28,820 nt of DNA. Origin: JAVVFH01 sp032250585. Its GTDB lineage: Bacteria; Pseudomonadota; Gammaproteobacteria; Xanthomonadales; SZUA-36. This document shows positions 16,611 through 24,722 of the stretch, in pieces. How positions within the stretch are numbered: position 1 is the stretch's first letter; each line of letters starts with the position of its first letter. The DNA is taken from the NCBI GenBank assembly GCA_032250585.1, contig JAVVFH010000018.1, positions 1-28,820 on the forward strand, in the 5' to 3' direction. Position numbers and translations under genes: made by a program. The notes below the pieces were generated by a model. That model did not search any database and was not told the DNA's origin. It saw nothing but the letters and a program-made list of their open reading frames with translations.

Positions 16611-17297
16611 TTGGGTAACGGCATCGTTACAAATTGGTCGGAGAGCGCGCCGCGGCCGCCCTGGGCGACGGTCGCTATCGGCCTGTTGTCTTTTTTTGTG
16701 TTCCTTGTATATGCGAGCTTGAGCCCGGTCAAGCAGCAGGTGCTGATCGACACAGGCGGCATGATTCCGTCATCGGTATCTTATTTGGCGGCGGATCCTG
16801 TGCATTCCTGGCTGAGCTTTTCGGCTTTGACCATGCTCATTTCTTTGTTCATCCATGCGGGTTGGTTGCATTTGCTGGGCAACCTGGGTTACCTGTTGGT
16901 GTTCGGTATCAAGGTCGAGCAGCGCTTCGGTGCCTTGGTCATGCTGCTGGTTTTTCTTTTGGGCGGCACGCTGGCCAACCTCATCGTGGCACTTCGCGTC
17001 ACCCAGATCGATACGCCGATCATAGGCGCCAGCGGTGCTGTATCGGCAGTAGTCGGGACCTATCTTGGGTTGTTTCCGCGACGTAGAATCGGGCTTTTTC
17101 TGCCGTTGGGCCTTTATCTGCAGTTCGCGCGGGTGCCGGCACTGCTGGTCATCGGTTCCTGGTTCACGCTGCAATTGCTGTACACGGTTTTCGGTCCCAT
17201 GAACGGCGCCGTGGCATGGTGGACTCATGTTGCGGGATTCGCAGTGGGCCTGTGTTTCGCCCTGCTGACGCGGGCCCTGGCACAAGTTCGTCTGTAG
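16611..17297 (+). CDS. Rhomboid family intramembrane serine protease
   Basis: Polytopic inner-membrane protein of 228 residues with about six hydrophobic helices. Rhomboid signatures are complete: HAGWLHLLGNLGYLLVFG (the loop and helix 2 H/N region), GASGAVSAVVG with catalytic S141, and WWTHVAGFAVG with catalytic H206 in the last helix. It should cleave transmembrane substrates inside the bilayer; the substrate is unknown. The likely start is TTG 16611, just after the gspB stop, with AGGGG at 16598-16602; the frame is open further up inside gspB but that part overlaps GspB coding sequence. Its link to gspAB is by position only. Non-catalytic rhomboid homologues are excluded by the intact dyad. 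Confidence 0.88.
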   Translation: MGNGIVTNWSESAPRPPWATVAIGLLSFFVFLVYASLSPVKQQVLIDTGGMIPSSVSYLAADPVHSWLSFSALTMLISLFIHAGWLHLLGNLGYLLVFGIKVEQRFGALVMLLVFLLGGTLANLIVALRVTQIDTPIIGASGAVSAVVGTYLGLFPRRRIGLFLPLGLYLQFARVPALLVIGSWFTLQLLYTVFGPMNGAVAWWTHVAGFAVGLCFALLTRALAQVRL

Positions 17298-17322
17298 TGC
17301 GATTGTTTGCGATGGAGACCAA

Positions 17323-17652
17323 ATGAAAGAGAAACGCCTTTACAAAATCATTTTTTTGAATCATGGCAAGGTCTACGAGCTTTACAGCGAAAGCGTGACT
17401 TCGAGTGGCTTATGGGGCTTTGTGGAGGTTGCCAATCTGGTCTTCGGCCAGAGCGACGGCCTGGTCGTGGACCCCACCGAGGAAAAAATGCGGCAGGAGT
17501 TCGAAAACGCCCGGGTGCTGCATTTGCCGATCCAGAGCGTGTTGCGCGTCGAAGAAGTCGACAAGCGCGGACAATGCCTGATACGCGATCGCGAATCAGG
17601 TGAAAAAGTGACCCCCTTTCCCATTTCCCCGCCGAATCGATCGCAATCCTGA
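17323..17652 (+). CDS. DUF1820 family protein
   Basis: 109-residue soluble protein. The opening LYKIIFLNHGKVYELYSESV, then GLWGFVEVANLVFG, VVDPTEEKMRQEFENA and LPIQSVLRVEEVDKRG, fit the DUF1820 family found in many gammaproteobacteria. The family's function is unknown; the fold appears to be a small beta-rich barrel. GGAG (17314-17317) lies 5 nt before the ATG. It follows the rhomboid gene by 25 nt on the same strand and is the last gene of the putA-gspAB cluster. Its stop codon lies within the left arm of a long hairpin. Confidence 0.87.
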   Translation: MKEKRLYKIIFLNHGKVYELYSESVTSSGLWGFVEVANLVFGQSDGLVVDPTEEKMRQEFENARVLHLPIQSVLRVEEVDKRGQCLIRDRESGEKVTPFPISPPNRSQS

Positions 17653-17695
17653 CAGGCGGCACGGCGAGCCTGTCAGGAATCCCTTCCGGGATTCC
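17647..17695. terminator. Two overlapping, mutually exclusive hairpins between DUF1820 gene and ctpA
   Basis: Hairpin 1: TCCTGACAGGC (17647-17657) pairs perfectly with GCCTGTCAGGA (17668-17678) over 11 bp with a 10-nt loop. Hairpin 2: GGAATCCC (17676-17683), loop TTCC, GGGATTCC (17688-17695), 8 bp. They share GGA (17676-17678), so they cannot both form in full. No U-tract follows on either strand. The position between convergent genes suggests termination or 3'-end protection, but it is not a classical intrinsic terminator. Confidence 0.6.
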
Positions 17696-17707
17696 AGGCG
17701 GGGCGCG

Positions 17708-19021
17708 TTAGTCGTCTGTCCCGGTTTTGCACTGCACGCTGCCGGAAAGGATGCCGGCGCCTTTGAGCAGGCTCAGGGCTTCGTGCAACGGGAAATCGTC
17801 TTCAGCGCTTATGCTGACGTCGGGTATCACCGCCTTGACGGGGGATTCGTTGTCCAGGTGTCGGTCCAGGTCGGCTTCGCGCTTGCGGTGGTCCATGGCG
17901 TCAACGATCTCCACTTGTTCGATTACCACGTCAGGCCGGATGCCTTCGGCCTGGATTGAACGGCCGGACGGTGTGAAATACCGGGCCGTAGTGAGCTTCA
18001 CGCCGGAACCGTTGCGCAGCGGTAGCACCGATTGCACTGATCCCTTGCCGAAGGTGCGTTCGCCGACGATCAGAGCGCGTCCGTGATCCTGCAAGGCGCC
18101 CGCCAGGACTTCGGAGGCGGAAGCCGAACCGCGATCGACCAACACGATCAGTGGCACGTCCGGCAGCCACTGGCCCGGTTCGGCGTGGAATTCCAGTTGC
18201 ATGGCTTCGTTACGGCCTCGCGTCGACACGATCAGGCCTTCGTCCAGAAAGCCGTCGGCCATGGATATCGCGGGTTGCAGTACGCCGCCCGGGTTGTTTC
18301 TCAAGTCGAGGACGATGCCCTTCAGGCTGATGCCTTCCCTTGCAATCGACTCCAGCGTTTGTTCGAAATCAGAGGCGCTCCGCTTATGGAAGCGGGTCAT
18401 GCGGAAGTATCCATAGGACTTGTCCAGCATTTCGAAATCAAGGGTCGGCACCTGCAGGTATTTGCGTGTGATTTCGATATCGCGCTCCTCGCCGTCTTGC
18501 GACCTGACTCTCAGCTTGACGCTTGTGCCGGGCTCGCCCGACAGTTCTTCGATGGCTTCGGGCAAATAGCGGCCCCGCACCGGAACGTCGTCAATGGAGG
18601 TGATCACGCTGCCCGGGTTCATGCCGGCCTGATCCGCGGGACTGCCGTTGATAATGGCCCGTACCACGAGTCTCTGGTCGCGGGCTTCCACATCGATCCC
18701 GATGCCGCTATAGCGTCCGCGGGCGATGTCGTCGAGCTCTGAATAGTCTTTCGAGGGCAGGTACGCCGAGTGCGGATCCAGCTCGGAAAGCATGCCGCGA
18801 ATGGCCGCGTTCAACAGGGTTTTGTCGTCCACTTCATTGACGTAATTGAGTCGAATTTGATTGAACACATCGGTAAAGGTCCGCAGGTCGTCGAGCGTAA
18901 GCTGGGCACGGCTCTTTGTCGCTTGCGCTCCGACCGCGGCGTCTTCTGCGTCCTGCTGGGCGCCGAGGGCGGCGCTGGCACATACGATCGCCAGCGCTCC
19001 AAGCAAGCGAATTCTTTTCAT
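17708..19021 (-). CDS. ctpA: S41 family carboxy-terminal processing protease
   Basis: Periplasmic Ser/Lys protease of the CtpA/Prc group, which trims or degrades envelope proteins; in pseudomonads CtpA degrades peptidoglycan cross-link hydrolases. Seen in 437 residues: a signal peptide (MKRIRLLGALAIVCASAALG), an N-terminal helical part, a PDZ domain (about 100-180, YSGIGIDVEARDQRLVVRAI and GSPADQAGMNPGSVI), and the catalytic core with LDLRNNPGG, DRGSASASE (S301) and RTFGKGSVQ (K326, 25 residues later, the normal spacing). ATG 19021 has GGG 6 nt upstream. GTG 19036, with AGGA upstream, is an alternative adding five residues. It is 54 nt downstream of envC on the same strand, an arrangement seen with gpmI in many gammaproteobacteria. 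Confidence 0.94.
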   Translation of the reverse strand: MKRIRLLGALAIVCASAALGAQQDAEDAAVGAQATKSRAQLTLDDLRTFTDVFNQIRLNYVNEVDDKTLLNAAIRGMLSELDPHSAYLPSKDYSELDDIARGRYSGIGIDVEARDQRLVVRAIINGSPADQAGMNPGSVITSIDDVPVRGRYLPEAIEELSGEPGTSVKLRVRSQDGEERDIEITRKYLQVPTLDFEMLDKSYGYFRMTRFHKRSASDFEQTLESIAREGISLKGIVLDLRNNPGGVLQPAISMADGFLDEGLIVSTRGRNEAMQLEFHAEPGQWLPDVPLIVLVDRGSASASEVLAGALQDHGRALIVGERTFGKGSVQSVLPLRNGSGVKLTTARYFTPSGRSIQAEGIRPDVVIEQVEIVDAMDHRKREADLDRHLDNESPVKAVIPDVSISAEDDFPLHEALSLLKGAGILSGSVQCKTGTDD

Positions 19022-19075
19022 TGCAATCCCTTTCACTGGCGTTTTCCTTTCTTGTGCAAGTCGATATTAACCTTA

Positions 19076-20251
19076 TCAGCGGGCTATCCAGGCGGCCGGG
19101 TCCAGAGCCTTCCCCTCTTTCCTGAGTTCGAAGTAAAGCCCCTGGCCGCTGCCCGGGTTGGCCCCGATGATGCCGATGGGCTGGCCCGGCGCTACCCAGT
19201 CGCCGGCGTCCTGCAACAAGGTCTCGTTGTGTCCGTACAGGCTCAGGAAGCCAGCGCCGTGATCAATGATGATCATCAAGCCGTAGCCGCGCAACCAATC
19301 GGCGAAGGCCACACGGCCATAGGCCACAGCCTTTACATCCGTGCCCGGCTCGGCGCTGATCAGCCAACCCTGCCAGTTCATGCCGCCAGCACGTGGCTGG
19401 CCGAAGGCATGCATGACCCGGCCGGTTACCGGCAAGGGCAGTTTTCCTTTTTGCCGCTCCACCCCCACATGGTTTCCCAGTTCAGGGGGAATGTCGGCCA
19501 ATGCGTCGGCCAGACGTTCGATCAGTACCTCGAGGTCGCGGCGATTGCGTTGCAGCTCCTGCAGCTTGTCCTCGTCGCTGCCTATCGCTTCCGAGAGGGC
19601 CGCCAGCACCTTACTACGCTCGCCGCGCTGCTCATTGAGGCGTTCGATCAGATGCTGCTGTTGTGTTTGAACACCTTCAATTCGGATCAGTTCCCGGTCG
19701 ATGGACTCCTGCATCGCATCGAGGGTTGTCAAAGCATCCTTCAATTCGGAAACTTTCTCGACCTGCGCCCGGTTGATGTAATCATAATAAGCCAGCAGGC
19801 GGCCGAGTCGCGCCGGGTCGTCCTGATTCAGCAATAATTTGAGTCTCGACTGCTTGGCCAGCCGATAAGATGTACTGACCTGTGAAGACAGCCGTTCCAG
19901 CCTGCGGTCAAGGCTGGAAACATATTCACTGCGATGATTTTCCAGGCGTTCAAGTTCAACCAGGTAACTCTGCCGTTCGTTCTCCAGCGCGCGGTAATCC
20001 AGGTTGGCTTGCTGTATCGCGAGGTCGAGTTCGCGCAGACGCGACTGTTCGCCCCGGTAATCTTTGCGGGCGGACTCCAACTCATCCTGGACGCGGTTGA
20101 TCTCGTGCAACAGCGACCGCAATTCCTGTTCGGCCTGCTCCCGGTCCGGCACTTCAGTGGCGGCAAAGGCGGCAGGATCCGCGGGCACCAAGGCCATCAT
20201 GGCCGCCATTGCCCACCCGAGGCTGCGGTAGCTGGTCAGGTCAGTCCGCAT
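19076..20251 (-). CDS. envC: EnvC-like murein hydrolase activator (degenerate LytM domain)
   Basis: EnvC binds FtsEX and activates amidases at the division septum. Seen in 391 residues: a hydrophobic N-terminal segment serving as signal peptide (about 11-31); a long charged coiled coil (about 36-250, rich in heptads such as LRELDLAIQQANLDYRALE); and a LytM/M23 domain (about 275-388, HAFGQPRAGGMNWQGW through YFELRKEGKALDPAAWI). In active LytM enzymes the zinc ligands are HxxxD and HxH; here the first site reads MNWQGW and the last reads LYFEL, so catalytic zinc binding is lost, as in Escherichia EnvC. The start overlaps the gpmI end by 11 nt, so translation is probably coupled. Confidence 0.92.
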   Translation of the reverse strand: MRTDLTSYRSLGWAMAAMMALVPADPAAFAATEVPDREQAEQELRSLLHEINRVQDELESARKDYRGEQSRLRELDLAIQQANLDYRALENERQSYLVELERLENHRSEYVSSLDRRLERLSSQVSTSYRLAKQSRLKLLLNQDDPARLGRLLAYYDYINRAQVEKVSELKDALTTLDAMQESIDRELIRIEGVQTQQQHLIERLNEQRGERSKVLAALSEAIGSDEDKLQELQRNRRDLEVLIERLADALADIPPELGNHVGVERQKGKLPLPVTGRVMHAFGQPRAGGMNWQGWLISAEPGTDVKAVAYGRVAFADWLRGYGLMIIIDHGAGFLSLYGHNETLLQDAGDWVAPGQPIGIIGANPGSGQGLYFELRKEGKALDPAAWIAR

Positions 20252-21788
20252 CTTCCTCCGTCACCAGCAGCGACTTGCCGGTCATCTCGGCCGGCTGCGA
20301 GAGGCCAAGCAGGCTGAGTATCGTCGGCGCGATGTCGCGCAGCGAGCCTGTTTCTGCCGTCCGCGCGGGTCGACCGTGAAAGACGAAGGGTACCGGATTG
20401 CTGGTGTGCGCAGTGTGGCTTTGCCCGGTGGTCGGATCGCTCATCTGTTCCACATTACCGTGATCGGCAGTGATCAGTAGCTCTCCGCCTGCCTGGTCGA
20501 TGGCTTCGGTGGCGCGGGCCAGGCTGTGATCCACGGCCTCCACCGCCCGCACGGCCGCGTCCAGTTTCCCGGTGTGTCCGACCATGTCCGGATTGGCCAC
20601 ATTGCAGATGATCACGTCGTAGTCGCCCGAATGAATGGCCTCGATCAGGCGGTCCGTCAGTTCGGGCAGGCTCATTTCCGGCTGCAGGTCGTAGGTCGCG
20701 ACAGTAGGTGACGGGATCAGCAGGCGATCTTCCAGCGGAAAAGGCGTTTCCATTCCACCGTTGAAAAAGAAGGTGACGTGAGCATATTTTTCCGTTTCGG
20801 CGATCCGTAATTGGCGCATGCCGTGCCGGGACAGTTCTTCGCCCAGTAAGCGGTTCAGCGTTTGTGGCGGGAAAGCGACGGAAACGGGCAGATCGGCCAT
20901 GTATTCGGTCATGCAGACATAGGCGGCCAGCTCGATTTTCGGCCGCTCGAAGCCGTCGAACTCATCGCTGACGAAGGCTCGCGTCAGTTCCCGCGCGCGG
21001 TCGGCGCGGAAATTGATGAAGATGACCGCGTCGCCGTTGCGCACTGGCTGGCCGTCGCCGATGGTTGTAGCCTGGACGAATTCGTCGTCCTCTCCTCGCT
21101 CGTAAGCTTCATGCAAGGCAGCGCGGGCGGAGTCGGAACTGCATTCGGCGTCGCGCGCGGTGATGGCGCGATAGGCGCGTTCGACGCGATCCCAGCGATT
21201 GTCGCGGTCCATCGCGTAGTAGCGACCACAAACGGTACTGAAGCGGGCACCCGGGGTTTCGTCAAGCAGTTCCTGCATGCCCCGGATTGACGCTTCGGCG
21301 CTGCGTGGCGGCGTGTCGCGGCCGTCGAGGAAGGCATGCACCTCGATGGAACGTGCGTCCCGATCCGCCGCCAGCTTCACGGTAGCGTGGAAGTGGTCTT
21401 CATGACTGTGCACGCCGCCAGGCGACAGCAGGCCCATCACGTGGACGGTGCGGTCCGCGGCTACCGCGGCGTCGATTGCGCTGCAAAGCTGCGCGTTCTC
21501 GAAAAAGCTGCCGTCCCGTATCGACTGGTCGATGCGAGTGAGCTCCTGGTAGACGATCCGGCCGGCACCGATGTTCATGTGGCCAACTTCGGAATTGCCC
21601 ATTTGGCCCTCGGGCAGGCCGACCGATTCGCCCGAAGTGCGCAGCAGCAAATGCGGGTCATCACGCCACAGGTTGTCCCAGCAGGGGGTGGGGGCGAGCG
21701 CGATGGCATTGTGGTCCTCGTCCTCGCGGTAACCCCAGCCGTCCAGGATCATGAGCAGCAGGGGTTTTTTCAGGGCCTCAGTCGCCAT
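20241..21788 (-). CDS. gpmI: 2,3-bisphosphoglycerate-independent phosphoglycerate mutase
   Basis: Cytosolic manganese enzyme interconverting 3- and 2-phosphoglycerate in glycolysis and gluconeogenesis, via a phosphoserine. Seen in 515 residues (the normal length is about 510): LLMILDGWGYRE with metal ligand D16; LPEGQMGNSEVGHMNIGAGR with nucleophile S66; HSHEDHF and HAFLDGRDTPPRSA; GRYYAMDRDNRWDR; NFRADRARELTRAF; CNVANPDMVGHTGKLDA; and LITADHGNVEQM with late metal ligands. GGAG (21796-21799) lies 7 nt before the ATG. It leads a gpmI-envC-ctpA group on the minus strand. Confidence 0.97.
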   Translation of the reverse strand: MATEALKKPLLLMILDGWGYREDEDHNAIALAPTPCWDNLWRDDPHLLLRTSGESVGLPEGQMGNSEVGHMNIGAGRIVYQELTRIDQSIRDGSFFENAQLCSAIDAAVAADRTVHVMGLLSPGGVHSHEDHFHATVKLAADRDARSIEVHAFLDGRDTPPRSAEASIRGMQELLDETPGARFSTVCGRYYAMDRDNRWDRVERAYRAITARDAECSSDSARAALHEAYERGEDDEFVQATTIGDGQPVRNGDAVIFINFRADRARELTRAFVSDEFDGFERPKIELAAYVCMTEYMADLPVSVAFPPQTLNRLLGEELSRHGMRQLRIAETEKYAHVTFFFNGGMETPFPLEDRLLIPSPTVATYDLQPEMSLPELTDRLIEAIHSGDYDVIICNVANPDMVGHTGKLDAAVRAVEAVDHSLARATEAIDQAGGELLITADHGNVEQMSDPTTGQSHTAHTSNPVPFVFHGRPARTAETGSLRDIAPTILSLLGLSQPAEMTGKSLLVTEEDAD

Positions 21789-22036
21789 GTCGAAGCTCCG
21801 AATCGCCAGGTTGAACTTTGCGAATTACTTGCATTTTGCTGCCTTTGTCTCCAGATTCGTTGGGCTCGCGCAGACCCCTTTCGTGCAGCGCGGCGCCGCG
21901 GTCCGGTTCGTGGCCATGGAATGCGTCAATTATTCCATATCCGCAACTGGCGCGCAGGAAAGAGGAAATTAAAAGCAGAAAAAACGGAACGGATGCGGTC
22001 GACGCGTCGTGGCCGGCCCGGAGCCAGAGAGACACT
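21789..22036. other. Divergent intergenic region gpmI / rhodanese
   Basis: 248 nt between divergent starts. It should hold promoters for both sides. The minus strand has AATAAT (near 21931-21936) as a possible gpmI -10, but no good -35 is paired with it. The part before the rhodanese start is A-rich (21960-21990). I see no operator, riboswitch or hairpin here. Confidence 0.5.
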
Positions 22037-22471
22037 ATGGAACAAGCCATTGAATTTGCAACCAGTCACGCCCTCCTCGTGGGCGGATTTTTCGCCGTGC
22101 TCGCCTTGCTGATAGGAACCGAAGTCAGCCGGCAGCTGCAGGGCCTGAAGGAACTTTCTCCCAGTCAGGCGGTGCGCTGGATCAATGATCCCGATGCGGT
22201 GGTGGTCGATGTTTCGCCCGCTGCGGACTTCAACAAGGGCCATATCGTGAATGCGCGGAACCTGCCAGTGTCGCGCCTGGCGGATCCGGACCAGGAAATC
22301 CGGAAATTGAAGGACAGAAAAGTGCTGATTGTTTGCAAGTCCGGGCAGTCCGCTACCGCGGCTGCTGCGAGCCTGAAAAAAATGGGTGCGGCCGAAGTCG
22401 CCGTACTGAAAGGCGGCATGGCGCAGTGGCGTAGCGAACAATTTCCGGTCACGACCGGAAAGAAAAAATGA
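22037..22471 (+). CDS. Membrane-anchored rhodanese-like protein (YibN type)
   Basis: 144 residues: one N-terminal helix (about 11-28) followed by a single rhodanese domain with LSPSQAVRWINDPDAVVVDVSP, FNKGHIVNARNLPVSRL and VLIVCKSGQSA, where C100 is the persulfide-forming cysteine. LKGGMAQWRSEQFPV closes the domain. The order yibN-(grxC)-secB-gpsA in Escherichia supports the YibN assignment. The role in the cell is unclear; single-domain rhodaneses carry sulfane sulfur. ATG 22037 has only a weak purine run (GAGAGA) upstream. The frame runs on upstream but loses family similarity there. Confidence 0.88.
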   Translation: MEQAIEFATSHALLVGGFFAVLALLIGTEVSRQLQGLKELSPSQAVRWINDPDAVVVDVSPAADFNKGHIVNARNLPVSRLADPDQEIRKLKDRKVLIVCKSGQSATAAAASLKKMGAAEVAVLKGGMAQWRSEQFPVTTGKKK

Positions 22472-22635
22472 CATTTTGCCGGGCGGTTGCCACGCGGCGA
22501 CTGCTTTTCGACTGGCGGCTCGAAGCGCCAGATGGGATAATTCCATCCTTTATCGCCGCGCTAGCAGCCTGTCGGACTTAACACTGATCTGCTGCGGAAA
22601 CGGGCGGTCCAACACCAAGCAGAGAGTAATCGAAC

Positions 22636-23181
22636 ATGGCAGAAGAACAGAGTCCGGCAATGTCATCGGAAGACCTGGCGCAAGCACAGTTCCAGATTCA
22701 GAAACTGTATACCAAAGACGTGTCTTTCGAAGTACCCAATGCGCCCCGGATATTCCAGGAAACGGGCCAGGCGGATGTCAAGATGAGTCTGGCGCAGCGC
22801 GTGGAGGTTCTCGGCGAGAATCTGCATGAAGTGGTTCTCACCGTTACGGTCACCGCGACGGTTGGTGAAAAAACCGCTTATCTCGCCGAAGTGGCCCAGG
22901 CCGGCATCTTCCTGGTGGCCGGTTTCAACGATCAGGCCGCCCATGCGGTAATGAACACAATGTGCCCCGGTACCCTCTTCCCGTACACGCGGCGCACGAT
23001 TTCCGACCTGGTTTCAGAAGGCGGCTTCCCGCCGCTTACCCTGCAGCCCGTCAATTTTGAGCAGCTCTACGCCCAGCGTATGCAGGAGTTGGCCAGCGAG
23101 CAGAATGGCCAGAGCACTCCCGATCCTGAGGCTGGCGGCAATGGCGAGACGGTAGACGCCGAGTTCCCTGGCGACGATTGA
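22636..23181 (+). CDS. secB: Protein-export chaperone SecB
   Basis: Cytosolic homotetrameric chaperone that keeps precursors unfolded and hands them to SecA. Seen in 181 residues: FQIQKLYTKDVSFEVPNAP, the strongly conserved opening; VVLTVTVTATVGEKTAYLAEV; QAGIFLVAGF; and CPGTLFPYTRRTISDLVSEGGFPPLTLQPVNFEQLY. The tail after about residue 150 is acidic and Gly/Asn-rich and longer than in Escherichia SecB (155 residues). It begins 164 nt after the rhodanese stop and gpsA follows within 30 nt. Confidence 0.97.
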   Translation: MAEEQSPAMSSEDLAQAQFQIQKLYTKDVSFEVPNAPRIFQETGQADVKMSLAQRVEVLGENLHEVVLTVTVTATVGEKTAYLAEVAQAGIFLVAGFNDQAAHAVMNTMCPGTLFPYTRRTISDLVSEGGFPPLTLQPVNFEQLYAQRMQELASEQNGQSTPDPEAGGNGETVDAEFPGDD

Positions 23182-23209
23182 TTGTGACGTTTTGAACGGC
23201 GTCGAGTCC

Positions 23210-24229
23210 ATGCCCGAAGCGGCCGATGAAAGGCCTGTAGTGGCCGTTTTGGGGGCGGGCTCCTGGGGTACCGCCCTGTCGATGCAGCTGGCGCGCAGTG
23301 GTTGCCGCGTCTTGCTTTGGGCGCGCAGTCCCGCTCATGTTCGCGCCATGCGCCGTGCTGCACGCAACCCGCGTTTTCTGTCAGACATACCTTTCCCGGA
23401 CGGCGTGGAACCCGAGGCGGATCTGGCAACAGCGGTTCGATCGGCTGACGAGGTTCTTCTGGCCGTTCCCTCCAGCGCGTTTGTGGCACTCATCCGGCAG
23501 ATCGAACCGTTGCTGGGCGAAGGCGATGGCGTGAGCTGGGCCTGCAAGGGCCTGGAGCCCGGTACGGGAGAGTTTCTGCACCGGCCCGCGCGTTCTGTGA
23601 TGGGCGGTAAAAGGCCGCTGGCCGTGGTGACCGGGCCTTCTTTTGCCAGCGAGGTTGCGGCGGGCCTGCCCACGGCGGTAACTGTGGCTGGCACCTGCAA
23701 ATCATACTCCGCGCGCATGGCGCGCGCGCTTCACGGTGGCAACTTCCGCGCCTACACCAGCGACGATATCCTGGGCGCCGAACTCGGAGGTGCCGTCAAA
23801 AACGTGCTGGCCGTAGCTACCGGTATTTCGGACGGAATGGGGCTGGGCCAAAACGCCAGGGCGGCCTTGGTGACCCGCGGGCTCGCAGAGATGATGCGGC
23901 TGGGACGCGAACTGGGCGCCCGGGAACAGACCTTGACCGGGCTCGCCGGTATGGGCGACCTGGTGTTGACCTGTACCGGCGACCTGTCCCGCAATCGGCG
24001 CCTGGGGCTCGCGCTCGGCTCCGGCCAGTCCGTCGCCGAGGCCGTGGAGTGCATTGGCCAGGTCGTCGAGGGCGTCACTGCGTCCGCGGAAGTTTGCCGC
24101 CTGGCGCAGCGACACGATGTCGAGATGCCGATTTCCGAGCAGGTACACGGTATCATCCATCATGGGCGTGATCCGAACCACAGCGTGCGGGACCTGCTGT
24201 CCCGCGAGCAAAAACCGGAAAGCATCTAA
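23210..24229 (+). CDS. gpsA: Glycerol-3-phosphate dehydrogenase [NAD(P)+]
   Basis: Cytosolic enzyme reducing dihydroxyacetone phosphate to sn-glycerol 3-phosphate for phospholipid synthesis. Seen in 339 residues: the Rossmann motif VAVLGAGSWGTAL (GxGxxG at about 15-20); VLLAVPSSAFVALI; SWACKGLEPGTGEFL; VVTGPSFASEVAAGLPTAV; ELGGAVKNVLAVATG with catalytic K197; GLAGMGDLVLTCTGDLSRNRRLG; and VEGVTASAEVCRLA. I prefer ATG 23210; TTG 23192 would add six residues and has no better ribosome binding site. secB-gpsA linkage is classical in gammaproteobacteria. cysE, which sits between gpsA and trmL in Escherichia, is absent. Confidence 0.97.
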   Translation: MPEAADERPVVAVLGAGSWGTALSMQLARSGCRVLLWARSPAHVRAMRRAARNPRFLSDIPFPDGVEPEADLATAVRSADEVLLAVPSSAFVALIRQIEPLLGEGDGVSWACKGLEPGTGEFLHRPARSVMGGKRPLAVVTGPSFASEVAAGLPTAVTVAGTCKSYSARMARALHGGNFRAYTSDDILGAELGGAVKNVLAVATGISDGMGLGQNARAALVTRGLAEMMRLGRELGAREQTLTGLAGMGDLVLTCTGDLSRNRRLGLALGSGQSVAEAVECIGQVVEGVTASAEVCRLAQRHDVEMPISEQVHGIIHHGRDPNHSVRDLLSREQKPESI

Positions 24230-24257
24230 GCCGGGTTGAGGGGCCCTGCGATCACTT

Positions 24258-24722
24258 TCAGGCCAAACCGGTAAAGTCCGATTGCCGCAGCGCTTCGTAC
24301 AGGCCAATGGCGGCACAGTTGGACAGGTTCAGGCTGCGACTTTCTTCCTGCATGGGTAGCCTGAGCGTCCGTTTTTCACCAGCGTAACCGAGTACGGCGG
24401 CCGGCAATCCACGTGTTTCCGGTCCGAACATCAAACCGTCGCCGGCGCGGAAGGCCGCATCTGAGTAACGGCGGCGACCATGGGTGGAAAAAGCCCACAG
24501 TGGCATGTCCGGGTTACTTTGCAGGAAGTGTTCCCAGTGCGGGTAAGTGAGCAGTTCCGCCCATTCACCGTAATCCAGGCCTGCGCGGCGGAGTCGCGCG
24601 TCGTCAAGAGTGAAACCCAGCGGCCCGACCAGGTGCAGGCGTGTCCCGGTGTTGGCGCACAGCCGGATGATATTGCCCGTGTTGGGCGGAATTTCCGGTT
24701 GGTACAGGATCAGGTTGAACAT
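24258..24722 (-). CDS. trmL: tRNA (cytidine/uridine-2'-O-)-methyltransferase TrmL
   Basis: SPOUT-class methyltransferase that 2'-O-methylates the wobble base 34 of tRNA-Leu isoacceptors. Seen in 154 residues (Escherichia TrmL has 157): MFNLILYQPEIPPNTGNIIR, RLHLVGPLGF, GLMFGPETRGLP and LRLPMQEESRSLNLSN followed by IGLYEALRQ, the strands and knot of the SAM-binding trefoil. I chose ATG 24722 because known TrmL proteins begin at this point; the upstream 22 codons (to 24788) are Pro/Gly/Arg-rich and look untranslated. It runs convergently toward gpsA, leaving 28 nt in which I see no clear terminator. Confidence 0.94.
   Translation of the reverse strand: MFNLILYQPEIPPNTGNIIRLCANTGTRLHLVGPLGFTLDDARLRRAGLDYGEWAELLTYPHWEHFLQSNPDMPLWAFSTHGRRRYSDAAFRAGDGLMFGPETRGLPAAVLGYAGEKRTLRLPMQEESRSLNLSNCAAIGLYEALRQSDFTGLA

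Noticed and set aside
22561..22582. Segment CTAGCAGCCTGTCGGACTTA, reminiscent of insertion-sequence ends
   Set aside because: Only one copy, no transposase and no partner inverted repeat in the window; the resemblance is from memory and cannot be supported here.
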